28,222 bases of DNA, from positions 1-28,222 of the forward strand of contig CAKTPR010000019.1 of the NCBI GenBank assembly GCA_934591725.1. Reading direction: 5' to 3'. The stretch is from an uncultured Oscillospiraceae bacterium. GTDB taxonomy: Bacteria; Bacillota; Clostridia; Oscillospirales; Oscillospiraceae. A program made the translations under genes and the position numbers. Positions 15,361 through 22,473 of the stretch are shown here, one piece after another. The notes beneath the pieces are model-generated. The model worked only from the letters and a program-made list of their open reading frames with translations. It was not told the DNA's origin and ran no database searches. Numbering within the stretch: position 1 is the first letter of the stretch; every line of letters starts with the position of its first letter.

Positions 15361-16148
15361 GTTCTCTCCCCTGTTCTCCAATATATCCACGCCACTTTCG
15401 TGTTTATTTCGTCGTTTACATTGCCGTCTGCATCGCACATATCTTTGAGCCGCTCCAGCGCGGCGGCGCACAGCGCATCTGCGTCCGGCTCATCAGCGAA
15501 GTAATTGCGGCGCATATATTCTGCCATCTCCTCCGCACCGCGCTTATCCGACCAATCATAGCCGACATACTTCACCTGCGGCACATAGCCCGCATCTGTC
15601 ACCGCCTGAATAAGTGCGGCACAGTCGGCCTTCAGATCGCCGGTATGCTTCGGGCGCGGCTCAATGCCTATCTCTTTCATCAGCGCATCGCGGAGCGGCT
15701 GACGCCACTCATAGAAATTCGCCGTAAAACACCATGAGCGTGTCATGCGGCTCATTTTTTTGACGGTCGCAGCGTCGTGTATTGCGGGCGACATGGTGGA
15801 TATCGCAAGGTCGAAGCCCTCCGCAAACGCCTCCTCCCTGCCGCTGACCTCATTGAAATCGCAGCAGACTGCGCGCCACGGGGTTTTGTACGGTGCCATG
15901 TTCTCGCGTGCATGGGCGATCATCTTCTCCGAGATATCCGTCAGCGTCACGTCGCAGCCGAGCCCGGCGAGATACGCGCCGTATTTGCCGACGCCGCAGC
16001 CGATATCTATCACACGGCAGCCCGGCATGAGCATCCCGTTTTCCTGCCAGAAGCGCAGGAGAGCCGCATTGTAGTCGTTCAATCCAAGGCGGAACACACT
16101 CTGGTATTCAGGTGCGGCCTCGTCCCATTTTGCGCGTTCATCCTTCAT
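15357..16148 (-). CDS. Class I SAM-dependent methyltransferase
   Basis: 263 residues from the ATG at 16148 (a GTG at 16157 is possible). The Rossmann-like SAM-binding motif I is VIDIGCGVG at 46-54, followed by the acidic strand end LTDISEKMIAHAREN and a motif around FDLAISTMSPAIHD. The C-terminal third (WSDKRGAEEMAEYMRRNYF) is rich in charged residues and may form a substrate-specific cap. Its gene overlaps the ATPase gene before it and the FmdE gene after it, so it is fully embedded in the importer operon. A role in modifying a chelator or metal-bound cofactor is suggested by position only. Confidence 0.87.
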   Translation of the reverse strand: MKDERAKWDEAAPEYQSVFRLGLNDYNAALLRFWQENGMLMPGCRVIDIGCGVGKYGAYLAGLGCDVTLTDISEKMIAHARENMAPYKTPWRAVCCDFNEVSGREEAFAEGFDLAISTMSPAIHDAATVKKMSRMTRSWCFTANFYEWRQPLRDALMKEIGIEPRPKHTGDLKADCAALIQAVTDAGYVPQVKYVGYDWSDKRGAEEMAEYMRRNYFADEPDADALCAAALERLKDMCDADGNVNDEINTKVAWIYWRTGERT

Positions 16149-16917
16149 CGCCCGCACCCCAATCGTCCTCGTGCATCACGACCACCGGCAGGCCGTGTAC
16201 AGTCTCAACATAGGCATGCATGCCGTATACCGGGAAGATGTTGTCATCTGACAGTACCTCTCTCCCGCCGTATCTGAACACGCTGCCGTCCTTCATAAGC
16301 AGAAATTTATCGCAGAAGCGCATGGCAAGGCTCAGGTCATGGATGACCACGAGCACGGTTATCCCGCGCTCATCGGCTACCGTGCGCACAAGCTTCATCA
16401 TCTCATGCTGGTTTCTCGGATCAAGATTGCTCGTCGGCTCATCGAGCACGAGCACCTTCGGCTCCTGCACCAGAGCGCGGGCGAGCATTACCTTCTGCAA
16501 TTCTCCGCCTGACAGCTCGTCCACCGGCCTCAGACGCAGCCCGGCAAGGCCGACGCGCTCGATAACATTGTCGCAGATGCTCACGTCCTCGTCGCCCACC
16601 GACCATTTTATATATGGCTTGCGGCCAAGCAGGACGCAGTCAAACACCGTGGCCTGCGTCAGCTCGTTTTTCTGTGCGACATAAGCGATGTTCCGGGCAA
16701 GCTTCCTGCGCCCGAACTGCGCGATGTCCTCGCCGTCGAGCAGGACAGTGCCTGAGTCCGGCGTATTTATGCGGTTGATGCACGTGACAAGCGTGCTCTT
16801 GCCCGCGCCGTTGTTGCCGAGGATACCGACAAGCTCGCCGTTTTTCGCCGAAAAGCTGACGCTGTGCAGTATCTCTCTTTCTCCGTATGAAAAGCTCAGG
16901 TTCTTGACTTCTATCAT
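16138..16917 (-). CDS. FecE/BtuD-type metal-chelate ABC transporter ATPase
   Basis: 259 residues from the ATG at 16917, which overlaps the permease stop (ATGA). Walker A GNNGAGKS at 34-41, signature LSGGELQKV at 135-143 and Walker B VLVLDEPTSNLD at 155-166 are intact, followed by VVIHDLSLAMRFCDK with the H-loop histidine. The sequence belongs to the iron-siderophore/cobalamin/haem group. It energises uptake through the adjacent FecCD-type permease. The longer open frame upstream of this ATG is not used, since it overlaps the permease. Confidence 0.94.
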   Translation of the reverse strand: MIEVKNLSFSYGEREILHSVSFSAKNGELVGILGNNGAGKSTLVTCINRINTPDSGTVLLDGEDIAQFGRRKLARNIAYVAQKNELTQATVFDCVLLGRKPYIKWSVGDEDVSICDNVIERVGLAGLRLRPVDELSGGELQKVMLARALVQEPKVLVLDEPTSNLDPRNQHEMMKLVRTVADERGITVLVVIHDLSLAMRFCDKFLLMKDGSVFRYGGREVLSDDNIFPVYGMHAYVETVHGLPVVVMHEDDWGAGDEG

Positions 16918-17993
16918 TTCATGCCGCCTCGCTTTATGATGAGGTAGAGGAACAGCGGCGCGCCCAGGAAAGAGGTCAGCGCGCCGATCGGCAGCACCGT
17001 CGGCGACAGCAGCGTCCGCGAGACGATATCCGACAGAATGAGCAGCGCCGAGCCGCACAGTGCCGAGGCCGGGATAAGAAAACGGTAATCGTTGCCGAGG
17101 AAACGGCGCATGATATGCGGCGCGATAAGGCCGATGAAGCTGATGCAGCCGACGAACGCTACGGCCACGGAGGATATAAGCGCACACAGCGCCATGCTGG
17201 AGAGTATGAGTGCATCGACATGGACGCCGAGACTCTTTGCCGTGCTCGTGCCGCTCTCCATCGCGTTATAGTTCCAGCGGTTATAGATGAAATACCCGAA
17301 CGCGCCGAAGGTCAGCACCGCGATTATGGCGATATCCCGCCACCCGGCGCGGCCAAGGCTGCCGAATGTCCAGTATACGACAGTCGCAACCATGACGTCA
17401 TCGCAGAAATACTGGATGAGCGCCGTGCCGCCGGTGAACATCGAACTGAGCGCGACGCCGACCAAAACCATTGTCGCGGGAGTTGTGCCGCGCAGGCGCG
17501 AGATCGCGAGGATGACAACTGTCGTCGCCATGCCCCCGGCAAACGCGCAGAGCGTCACGAGCGCGGGATTCGTCACAGTCAGCGCAGAGGACGTCCCCCC
17601 GGCGTTGACCTGTATCCCCGCGCCGAAATACACTATTGCCACCGCCGCGCCGAAGGACGCGCCCTGAGACACGCCCAGCGTCGACGACGAGGCAAGCGGA
17701 TTTCTCAGCACGTTCTGCATGATACAGCCGCTCAGTGCAAGCGCCGCTCCCACTGCGGCAGCGGTGGCGAGCTTCGGCATACGCACGTTCCAGATTATCG
17801 TCTCCGTCCTGAGGTCGCCGCGGTGCGCTATCGCGAGGACGACCTCCTTCATCGACAGCCCCGCAGAACCCGCGATAAGCGAGAAAAGCCCGGACGCAGC
17901 AGTAATGGCGAGCAGCACCAGCAGCACCAGCCACTTTCTCCATATGTAGCGCCCGTAGTCATTATTGAGCGTCTCAAGGCTTTTCCTTCTCAT
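16914..17993 (-). CDS. FecCD/BtuC-type metal-chelate ABC transporter permease
   Basis: 359 residues with about ten hydrophobic segments. Family motifs include RMPKLATAAAVGAALALSG, MQNVLRNPLASSSTLGVSQG and, in the second half, FIGLIAPHIMRRFLGNDYR and PIGALTSFLGAPLFLYLI, all typical of iron-siderophore and cobalamin permeases. It is positioned 6 nt after the binding-protein stop and overlaps the ATPase gene. The cargo (ferric siderophore, haem, cobalamin or another metal chelate) cannot be assigned from this subunit. Confidence 0.95.
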   Translation of the reverse strand: MRRKSLETLNNDYGRYIWRKWLVLLVLLAITAASGLFSLIAGSAGLSMKEVVLAIAHRGDLRTETIIWNVRMPKLATAAAVGAALALSGCIMQNVLRNPLASSSTLGVSQGASFGAAVAIVYFGAGIQVNAGGTSSALTVTNPALVTLCAFAGGMATTVVILAISRLRGTTPATMVLVGVALSSMFTGGTALIQYFCDDVMVATVVYWTFGSLGRAGWRDIAIIAVLTFGAFGYFIYNRWNYNAMESGTSTAKSLGVHVDALILSSMALCALISSVAVAFVGCISFIGLIAPHIMRRFLGNDYRFLIPASALCGSALLILSDIVSRTLLSPTVLPIGALTSFLGAPLFLYLIIKRGGMK

Positions 17994-17999
17994 CTCTGT

Positions 18000-19133
18000 T
18001 TATTCTCCGATCGTAAGCTTTCCGTAGTAGAGTCCGCCCGCTTCCATCTCAGTGAATGTGTCCTTGCCGAGCATGAAAGATAGTATCTTCCCGCCGATCT
18101 CCGGCATCGTCACATCGGCAAACTGTTCAGGATAGAGCACTATGCCGGCATAGTAGGCATCCATAAGCGCGTAGGTTATATTCGTCCCGCAGTTATTGAA
18201 GGAGGGCATCGTGTAGACCTGCCCATCCTTCACCGCGCGCAGCGCGCCGAAGAAACCTGGATTGGTGTTATATTCGTCGTTCACAAGATCCATGTTGCCC
18301 GGATCAAGGAAAATTATATCGGGGTCCCATTCAATGACCTTCTCAAGGTCTACCTCATAGTAGTTCTGATCCGCCGCCTCATCGGCAACGTTGAGCGCGT
18401 TCACACCCATGAACGGGCCAAAGTGCGCATAGGTGCCGCCAAAGCCGTGGCGGCCGGAGAACGTAACAGCGCCGGTATAGACCTTCTGCTTATCGGAATC
18501 GGGGATGTCCTTTGTGCGGTCGTTGAGATCCTGCTTGCATTCATCAATGAAAGAGAGCACCGCCTCGCAGCGCTCCTGCGCTCCGACGACCTCTGCAAAA
18601 ACGCGCATCGCGTTGTAGAAGCTCTCGTCCACAAAGTTGCGGCTGAGATAGCGCACACAGACGACGGGTATGCCGGTCTGGCCGTAAAGCTCATCCGCCG
18701 CCTCGGCGGAAAAGCCCGCGAGGATAACGTCGGGCTCGGCCGTGATTATCTCCTCGGCATAGCCGTTGTTCGCGCCGCTGCCGCCGCCCGAGCCGACCGC
18801 GGGCAGTTCCTTTATCTCGTCGCGGTAAACGGGGTTATAGTCGCGGAGAATGTTATAAGCCTCCTTGTCGTGATCCTCGACCCCGACCATCATGTCCACG
18901 ACGTCAAGGTAGGCCGCCATGCGCGGCGCACCCGATCCAAGGCAGATTATGCTCTCGACGGTATATGGTATCTCTACCTTGCGTCCCCATGTATCGGTCA
19001 CAATGCGCATTTCATGTGCGGCGTTTTCCTGTGCTGGCGCAGCTCTCTGCTCAGGTGCAATGGAGCTCCCGCAGGCAGCGAGCGACAGCAGCGCCGCAAG
19101 CGCAAGTATTATCGCAGTTATTTTTTTAGACAT
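18000..19133 (-). CDS. FecB/BtuF-type metal-chelate substrate-binding lipoprotein
   Basis: 377 residues. A lipoprotein signal ends in the lipobox LAAC with Cys21, then a Ser/Ala/Gln-rich linker precedes a periplasmic-binding domain of class III (TroA/FecB fold): RKVEIPYTVESIICLGSG early and EITAEPDVILAG-like IITAEPDVILAGFSAEA in the middle, with a C-terminal FADVTMPEIGGKILSFMLG. It delivers the chelate to the permease. This is the first gene of the operon; GAGGAAAG lies before its ATG. The insert GSGGGSGANNGYAEE, between the two halves of the first lobe, may be a surface loop. Confidence 0.93.
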   Translation of the reverse strand: MSKKITAIILALAALLSLAACGSSIAPEQRAAPAQENAAHEMRIVTDTWGRKVEIPYTVESIICLGSGAPRMAAYLDVVDMMVGVEDHDKEAYNILRDYNPVYRDEIKELPAVGSGGGSGANNGYAEEIITAEPDVILAGFSAEAADELYGQTGIPVVCVRYLSRNFVDESFYNAMRVFAEVVGAQERCEAVLSFIDECKQDLNDRTKDIPDSDKQKVYTGAVTFSGRHGFGGTYAHFGPFMGVNALNVADEAADQNYYEVDLEKVIEWDPDIIFLDPGNMDLVNDEYNTNPGFFGALRAVKDGQVYTMPSFNNCGTNITYALMDAYYAGIVLYPEQFADVTMPEIGGKILSFMLGKDTFTEMEAGGLYYGKLTIGE

Positions 19134-19459
19134 CTGTTCTTTCCTCCGTTGTATCTGAGTGGAGCGGGGATGATCGGTCTCTGCTCCGCATACAGTTCAT
19201 GAGCGCTTCATGCTTACTGCCATTGAGTATACATGATTGCCGCACAGATTTTAAGCCCCCCGGGGGGATGCAGACGCACTACAATCCGAGCGCGATTGTA
19301 TAAATTTTGGCAATCTCCGTATCGAAACCGTATCCAACAGATGCTGAACACAAATCGCACAAAGCATATTGACAAGTTTGCGGCATTCGGTTATCATGCA
19401 GATATTAGTTCAAATATTTTAATCAAAATTTTTGAAATTAATAAAAGGAGCTACAAACG
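19134..19459. promoter_or_regulatory. Divergent control region of the metal-chelate operon and the PLP-enzyme gene
   Basis: On the - strand TATACT (19231-19226) with TG just before it forms an extended -10 for the importer operon, giving a leader of about 85 nt; no good -35 is seen. A perfect 12-bp palindrome CCCCCCGGGGGG (19256-19267) lies about 25 bp upstream of that -10, a possible operator. The + strand promoter is listed separately. I saw no known riboswitch here. Confidence 0.5.
19369..19397 (+). promoter_or_regulatory. Promoter of the PLP-enzyme gene
   Basis: TTGACA (19369-19374), 17 bp, TATCAT (19392-19397). AAAGGAG lies just before the ATG at 19460. Confidence 0.75.
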
Positions 19460-20641
19460 ATGGATATTTTCACCAAGTGCGAAAACTTTACCCTCGCGAA
19501 AGATTACAGGGAAAAAGGCATATATCCCTACTTCCATGCGCTGGAATCGCGTCAGGACGTCGAGGTCATCATGGAGGGCAAGCGGCGCATAATGCTCGGC
19601 TCGAACAACTACCTCGGCCTGACGACTCAGCCGGAAGTCGTGGAGGCCGGCATAAAAGCCTTTGAGCAGTACGGCACAGGCTGCTCAGGTTCGCGCTTTC
19701 TCAACGGCACGCTTGAAATGCACCTTGAGCTTGAAGCGGAGCTGGCAGGCTTTGTACACAAAGAGGGCGCGGTCACGTTCTCTACCGGCTTTCAGTCAAA
19801 CCTCGGCATAATCAGCGCCATAGTCGGGCGGAACGACTATGTGATATGCGACCGTGAGAACCACGCCAGCATATACGATGGCTGCAAGCTGTCCTACGGA
19901 AAGATGCTGCGCTATAAGCACGCGGACATGGCCGACCTTGAAGCCCAGCTCCAGCGCGTACCGGAGCAGAGCGGCGTGCTGATCGTGACGGACGGCGTGT
20001 TCTCCATGGGCGGCGACATCGCCAAGCTCCCGGAGATCGTAGCGCTCGCGAAGAAGTACGGCGCGCGGGTGATGGTGGACGACGCGCACGGTCTCGGCGT
20101 TATCGGCGAGGGCGGCCGCGGCACCGCAAGCTATTTCGGCCTTGACGACGAGGTCGATATAATCATGGGGACGTTCTCGAAGTCTCTTGCCAGTCTCGGC
20201 GGATACATGGCTGCGAGCGAATTGGTGTGCGACTATGTGCGCCACAATTCAAGACCCTTCATCTTCTCCGCCTCCATCCCGCCCAGCGCCTGCGCGACGG
20301 CACTGGCCGCTCTGCGGTATATCGAGGCGCACCCGGAGCTGCCTGAGCGTCTTCTCGCGCTCTCAAGCTATGCAAGAAAAGGGCTGAAGGAGCGCGGTCT
20401 GCATATCCGCGAATCGCTCACGCCGATCATCCCGATATACACCTATCAGGCTGAAAACACGCTGAGAAAGGCAAAGGAGCTGTACGAAGCCGGCGTGTAT
20501 GTCAATCCCGTCCTGCCCCCGGCTACCGAGCCTACGGAGTGCCTGCTGCGCACGAGCTACATGGCGACGCACACCGAACCCCTGCTCGACGAAGCAATGG
20601 ACATAATAAAAGCCGTCCTCGGAGCCGACGCGCAGAATTGA
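19460..20641 (+). CDS. Alpha-oxoamine synthase family PLP enzyme (KBL/BioF/SPT-like)
   Basis: 393 residues of the fold-type I PLP family that condenses an amino acid with an acyl-CoA: glycine C-acetyltransferase, 8-amino-7-oxononanoate synthase, serine palmitoyltransferase. Motifs: LGSNNYLGL near 50, GTGCSGSRFLNGT for cofactor and substrate binding, DDAHGLGVIGEGGRG, and TFSKSLASLGGY with the PLP lysine at 241. The N-terminus (ESRQDVEVIMEGKRRIMLGS) and overall layout look as close to bacterial serine palmitoyltransferase-like proteins as to KBL. No biotin or threonine-catabolism gene lies nearby, so substrates are open. It has its own promoter and appears to be monocistronic. Confidence 0.88.
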   Translation: MDIFTKCENFTLAKDYREKGIYPYFHALESRQDVEVIMEGKRRIMLGSNNYLGLTTQPEVVEAGIKAFEQYGTGCSGSRFLNGTLEMHLELEAELAGFVHKEGAVTFSTGFQSNLGIISAIVGRNDYVICDRENHASIYDGCKLSYGKMLRYKHADMADLEAQLQRVPEQSGVLIVTDGVFSMGGDIAKLPEIVALAKKYGARVMVDDAHGLGVIGEGGRGTASYFGLDDEVDIIMGTFSKSLASLGGYMAASELVCDYVRHNSRPFIFSASIPPSACATALAALRYIEAHPELPERLLALSSYARKGLKERGLHIRESLTPIIPIYTYQAENTLRKAKELYEAGVYVNPVLPPATEPTECLLRTSYMATHTEPLLDEAMDIIKAVLGADAQN

Positions 20642-20697
20642 TATCATAGCGGGATAAGGCCTCTGGACATACCGCCGCATCCCGCGTTCTCTCATAT

Positions 20698-20742
20698 CTC
20701 CCCATGCTTTCACATATACATCAAATACGAAAGCATGGGGAG
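20698..20742 (+). promoter_or_regulatory. Perfect hairpin covering the spoIIID ribosome binding site
   Basis: CTCCCCATGCTTTC (20698-20711) pairs perfectly over 14 bp with GAAAGCATGGGGAG (20729-20742) around a 17-nt AT-rich loop. The last bases GGGGAG are the likely Shine-Dalgarno of spoIIID. No T run follows, so a terminator is less likely than translational control or a DNA operator. Confidence 0.6.
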
Positions 20743-20750
20743 TGGTGCAT

Positions 20751-20999
20751 ATGTACACAAATATCGAGCAGCGCGCCTGTGACCTGGCGGTGTTCATCAT
20801 AGACAACCGGGCCACCGTCCGCTCCGCCGCCAAGCGCTTCGGGATCAGTAAATCCACAGTACATAAGGATCTGACAGAGCGGCTTCCGCGGGTCAATCCG
20901 GGGCTTTATAAACAGGTGCGTCTGCTCTTGGATATAAACAAGGCCGAGCGGCATATCCGCGGCGGCCTTGCCACCCGCCGGAAGTATAAAGGGGAATAG
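20751..20999 (+). CDS. spoIIID: Sporulation transcriptional regulator SpoIIID
   Basis: Small DNA-binding protein that switches gene expression in the mother cell during sporulation, where it acts with sigma-E. 82 residues. The helix-turn-helix at about 22-44 reads TVRSAAKRFGISKSTVHKDL, followed by TERLPRVNP and the basic tail with RHIRGGLATRRKYK, both diagnostic of SpoIIID. The ATG at 20751 is chosen over in-frame GTG codons at 20742 and 20745 because GGGGAG ends 8 nt before it. The gene stands alone between a hairpin and a convergent terminator and is the best evidence in the window that the organism forms spores. Confidence 0.95.
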   Translation: MYTNIEQRACDLAVFIIDNRATVRSAAKRFGISKSTVHKDLTERLPRVNPGLYKQVRLLLDINKAERHIRGGLATRRKYKGE

Positions 21000-21036
21000 G
21001 GACAGAGCCCGCGGAAAAATTCCGCGGGCTCTGTCC
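21000..21036. terminator. Terminator-like hairpin between spoIIID and the glycosyltransferase gene
   Basis: A perfect 17-bp stem (21000-21016 with 21020-21036, core AGAGCCCGCGGAA) and an AAA loop lie between two convergent genes. There is no long T tract on either strand. Confidence 0.7.
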
Positions 21037-21052
21037 AAAATTAGATATTACG

Positions 21053-22456
21053 TTACATGAACCGTTCCATGAACTGCGAAAGCTCGTCCTTGATCTTCGC
21101 CTGACCGGCAAGCAGGTTCTCCTTCAGTCTCTCCTGCTCCCCTGTCAGCTCGCCTTTTATCTCCGCGTATCCGCGGCGCAGCTCATTGACGCGCGCCTGC
21201 TGCTTCTCGCGGCTGCGGTTATATGCGTCCATGGCCTTTGCGATGTTGTGGAAAAACTCGTCCGACATTCCCTCGTGCTCCGGGTATTTCCCCGCGCGGT
21301 AATTGTCGATGACCACCGCGTAGCGCTCCCACGCGTGGCCTATCGCGTCCTCCCACGAGATGTATATATCCCTCTGCGCCGCCTCGCCGATGCGCTTCAT
21401 AGCCTCCGGTGCCCGGCACAGCTCTTCAAGCTTCGCCGCCATGCTGTCGGCGTTTTCTTCTATCAGCACACCGCTGACGTTATCCGTCACGTCCTCGGCC
21501 GCGCAGCTTCCCGCGACGAGCACGCTGCCCAGCGCGCAGGCCGCGGCCTCGCGCACGACAAGGCCGTTCGTGTCGAAGGTCGACGGGAACAGGAACATAT
21601 CCGCCCGGCAGTACCACGCGCGGATAAGGTTTCGGTCGTGTATCGGCGGGGAGAAGAACACCCTGTCGCTCAGCTCCAGCTTCTCCGTCAGCGCGACGAT
21701 CTCATCCTTGTCGTTGCCGCCGCCGACAAATACCATGCGGAAATCCTGCCCGCTCTCGCGCAGCTTCGCAAGTCCCTCAAGGATTATCCTGATGCCCTTG
21801 TACCACATCATCCTGCCGACGAACAGGAACACCGGCACGTCCTCCGGCAGGTCGTAACCATCTGTCACCTGCGCTATGAGTGCATCATCGACTCTCCCCT
21901 GCGGGAAGTCCACGCCGTTGGGCATGACGATGTAGTCGCCCTCGTAGCCGATGGCGCGCAGGTTCTCGCCCGCGCCGCGGCTCACCGTCCACACCTCGTC
22001 GCAGGCGGAGATGTTCGCCGCGAGCAGCGCCTTGGCCTCCTCCTGCAGGAGCTTGCCGCGTATGGCGTTTGCGATGTCTATATCGAACTTCGTGTGATAG
22101 GTCATCACCACCGGGACATTTATCCTGTCCCGCAGCGAACGCGCAAGCATCGTCGAGGTTATCGGGCAGTGGCTGTGGATAATGTCAAAGTTCCCTGCCT
22201 CAAGGGCCTTCTGCACTGCCGCCGAGAACGGAAGCCCCGCTCTGTAGCCCACAAGCTTCGTCATGTCAACGCTCGGATAGCGCACCACCGGGAAGGGATA
22301 GACGGAGTCATCCGCCTCCGGGTTATCAGGCGTTACGACCACGGCGTTCCCGAATTTCTGCGTGATTATCTGCGCGTAATTTGTGACGGCGTTCGCCACC
22401 CCGTCTATCTCCGGCGGGAACGAATCGTTTATCAGGCAAACGTTGAGCTTCGGCAT
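21053..22456 (-). CDS. GT4-family glycosyltransferase
   Basis: 467 residues of GT-B fold. The N-terminal acceptor domain begins MPKLNVCLINDSFPPEIDGV and contains DIIHSHCPITSTMLAR and MTYHTKFDID. The nucleotide-sugar domain carries FVGRMMWYKGI and PSTFDTNGLVVREAAAC, which corresponds to the EX7E region. The pattern resembles diacylglycerol glucosyltransferases and related glycolipid or cell-wall enzymes, but the acceptor is not certain. Residues from about 400 to the end form a charged, probably coiled-coil tail. It follows fbp by 17 nt on the same strand with GGAGG before its ATG, so the two form an operon that may link sugar-phosphate supply to glycolipid synthesis. Confidence 0.9.
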   Translation of the reverse strand: MPKLNVCLINDSFPPEIDGVANAVTNYAQIITQKFGNAVVVTPDNPEADDSVYPFPVVRYPSVDMTKLVGYRAGLPFSAAVQKALEAGNFDIIHSHCPITSTMLARSLRDRINVPVVMTYHTKFDIDIANAIRGKLLQEEAKALLAANISACDEVWTVSRGAGENLRAIGYEGDYIVMPNGVDFPQGRVDDALIAQVTDGYDLPEDVPVFLFVGRMMWYKGIRIILEGLAKLRESGQDFRMVFVGGGNDKDEIVALTEKLELSDRVFFSPPIHDRNLIRAWYCRADMFLFPSTFDTNGLVVREAAACALGSVLVAGSCAAEDVTDNVSGVLIEENADSMAAKLEELCRAPEAMKRIGEAAQRDIYISWEDAIGHAWERYAVVIDNYRAGKYPEHEGMSDEFFHNIAKAMDAYNRSREKQQARVNELRRGYAEIKGELTGEQERLKENLLAGQAKIKDELSQFMERFM

Positions 22457-22473
22457 AGGTTTTCCTCCGTTAT

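Noticed and set aside
16918..17187. Longer N-terminus for the FecE-type ATPase
   Set aside because: The extension lies within the permease gene in another frame; the ATG at 16917 overlaps the permease stop and yields the standard start MIEVKNLSFSYG.
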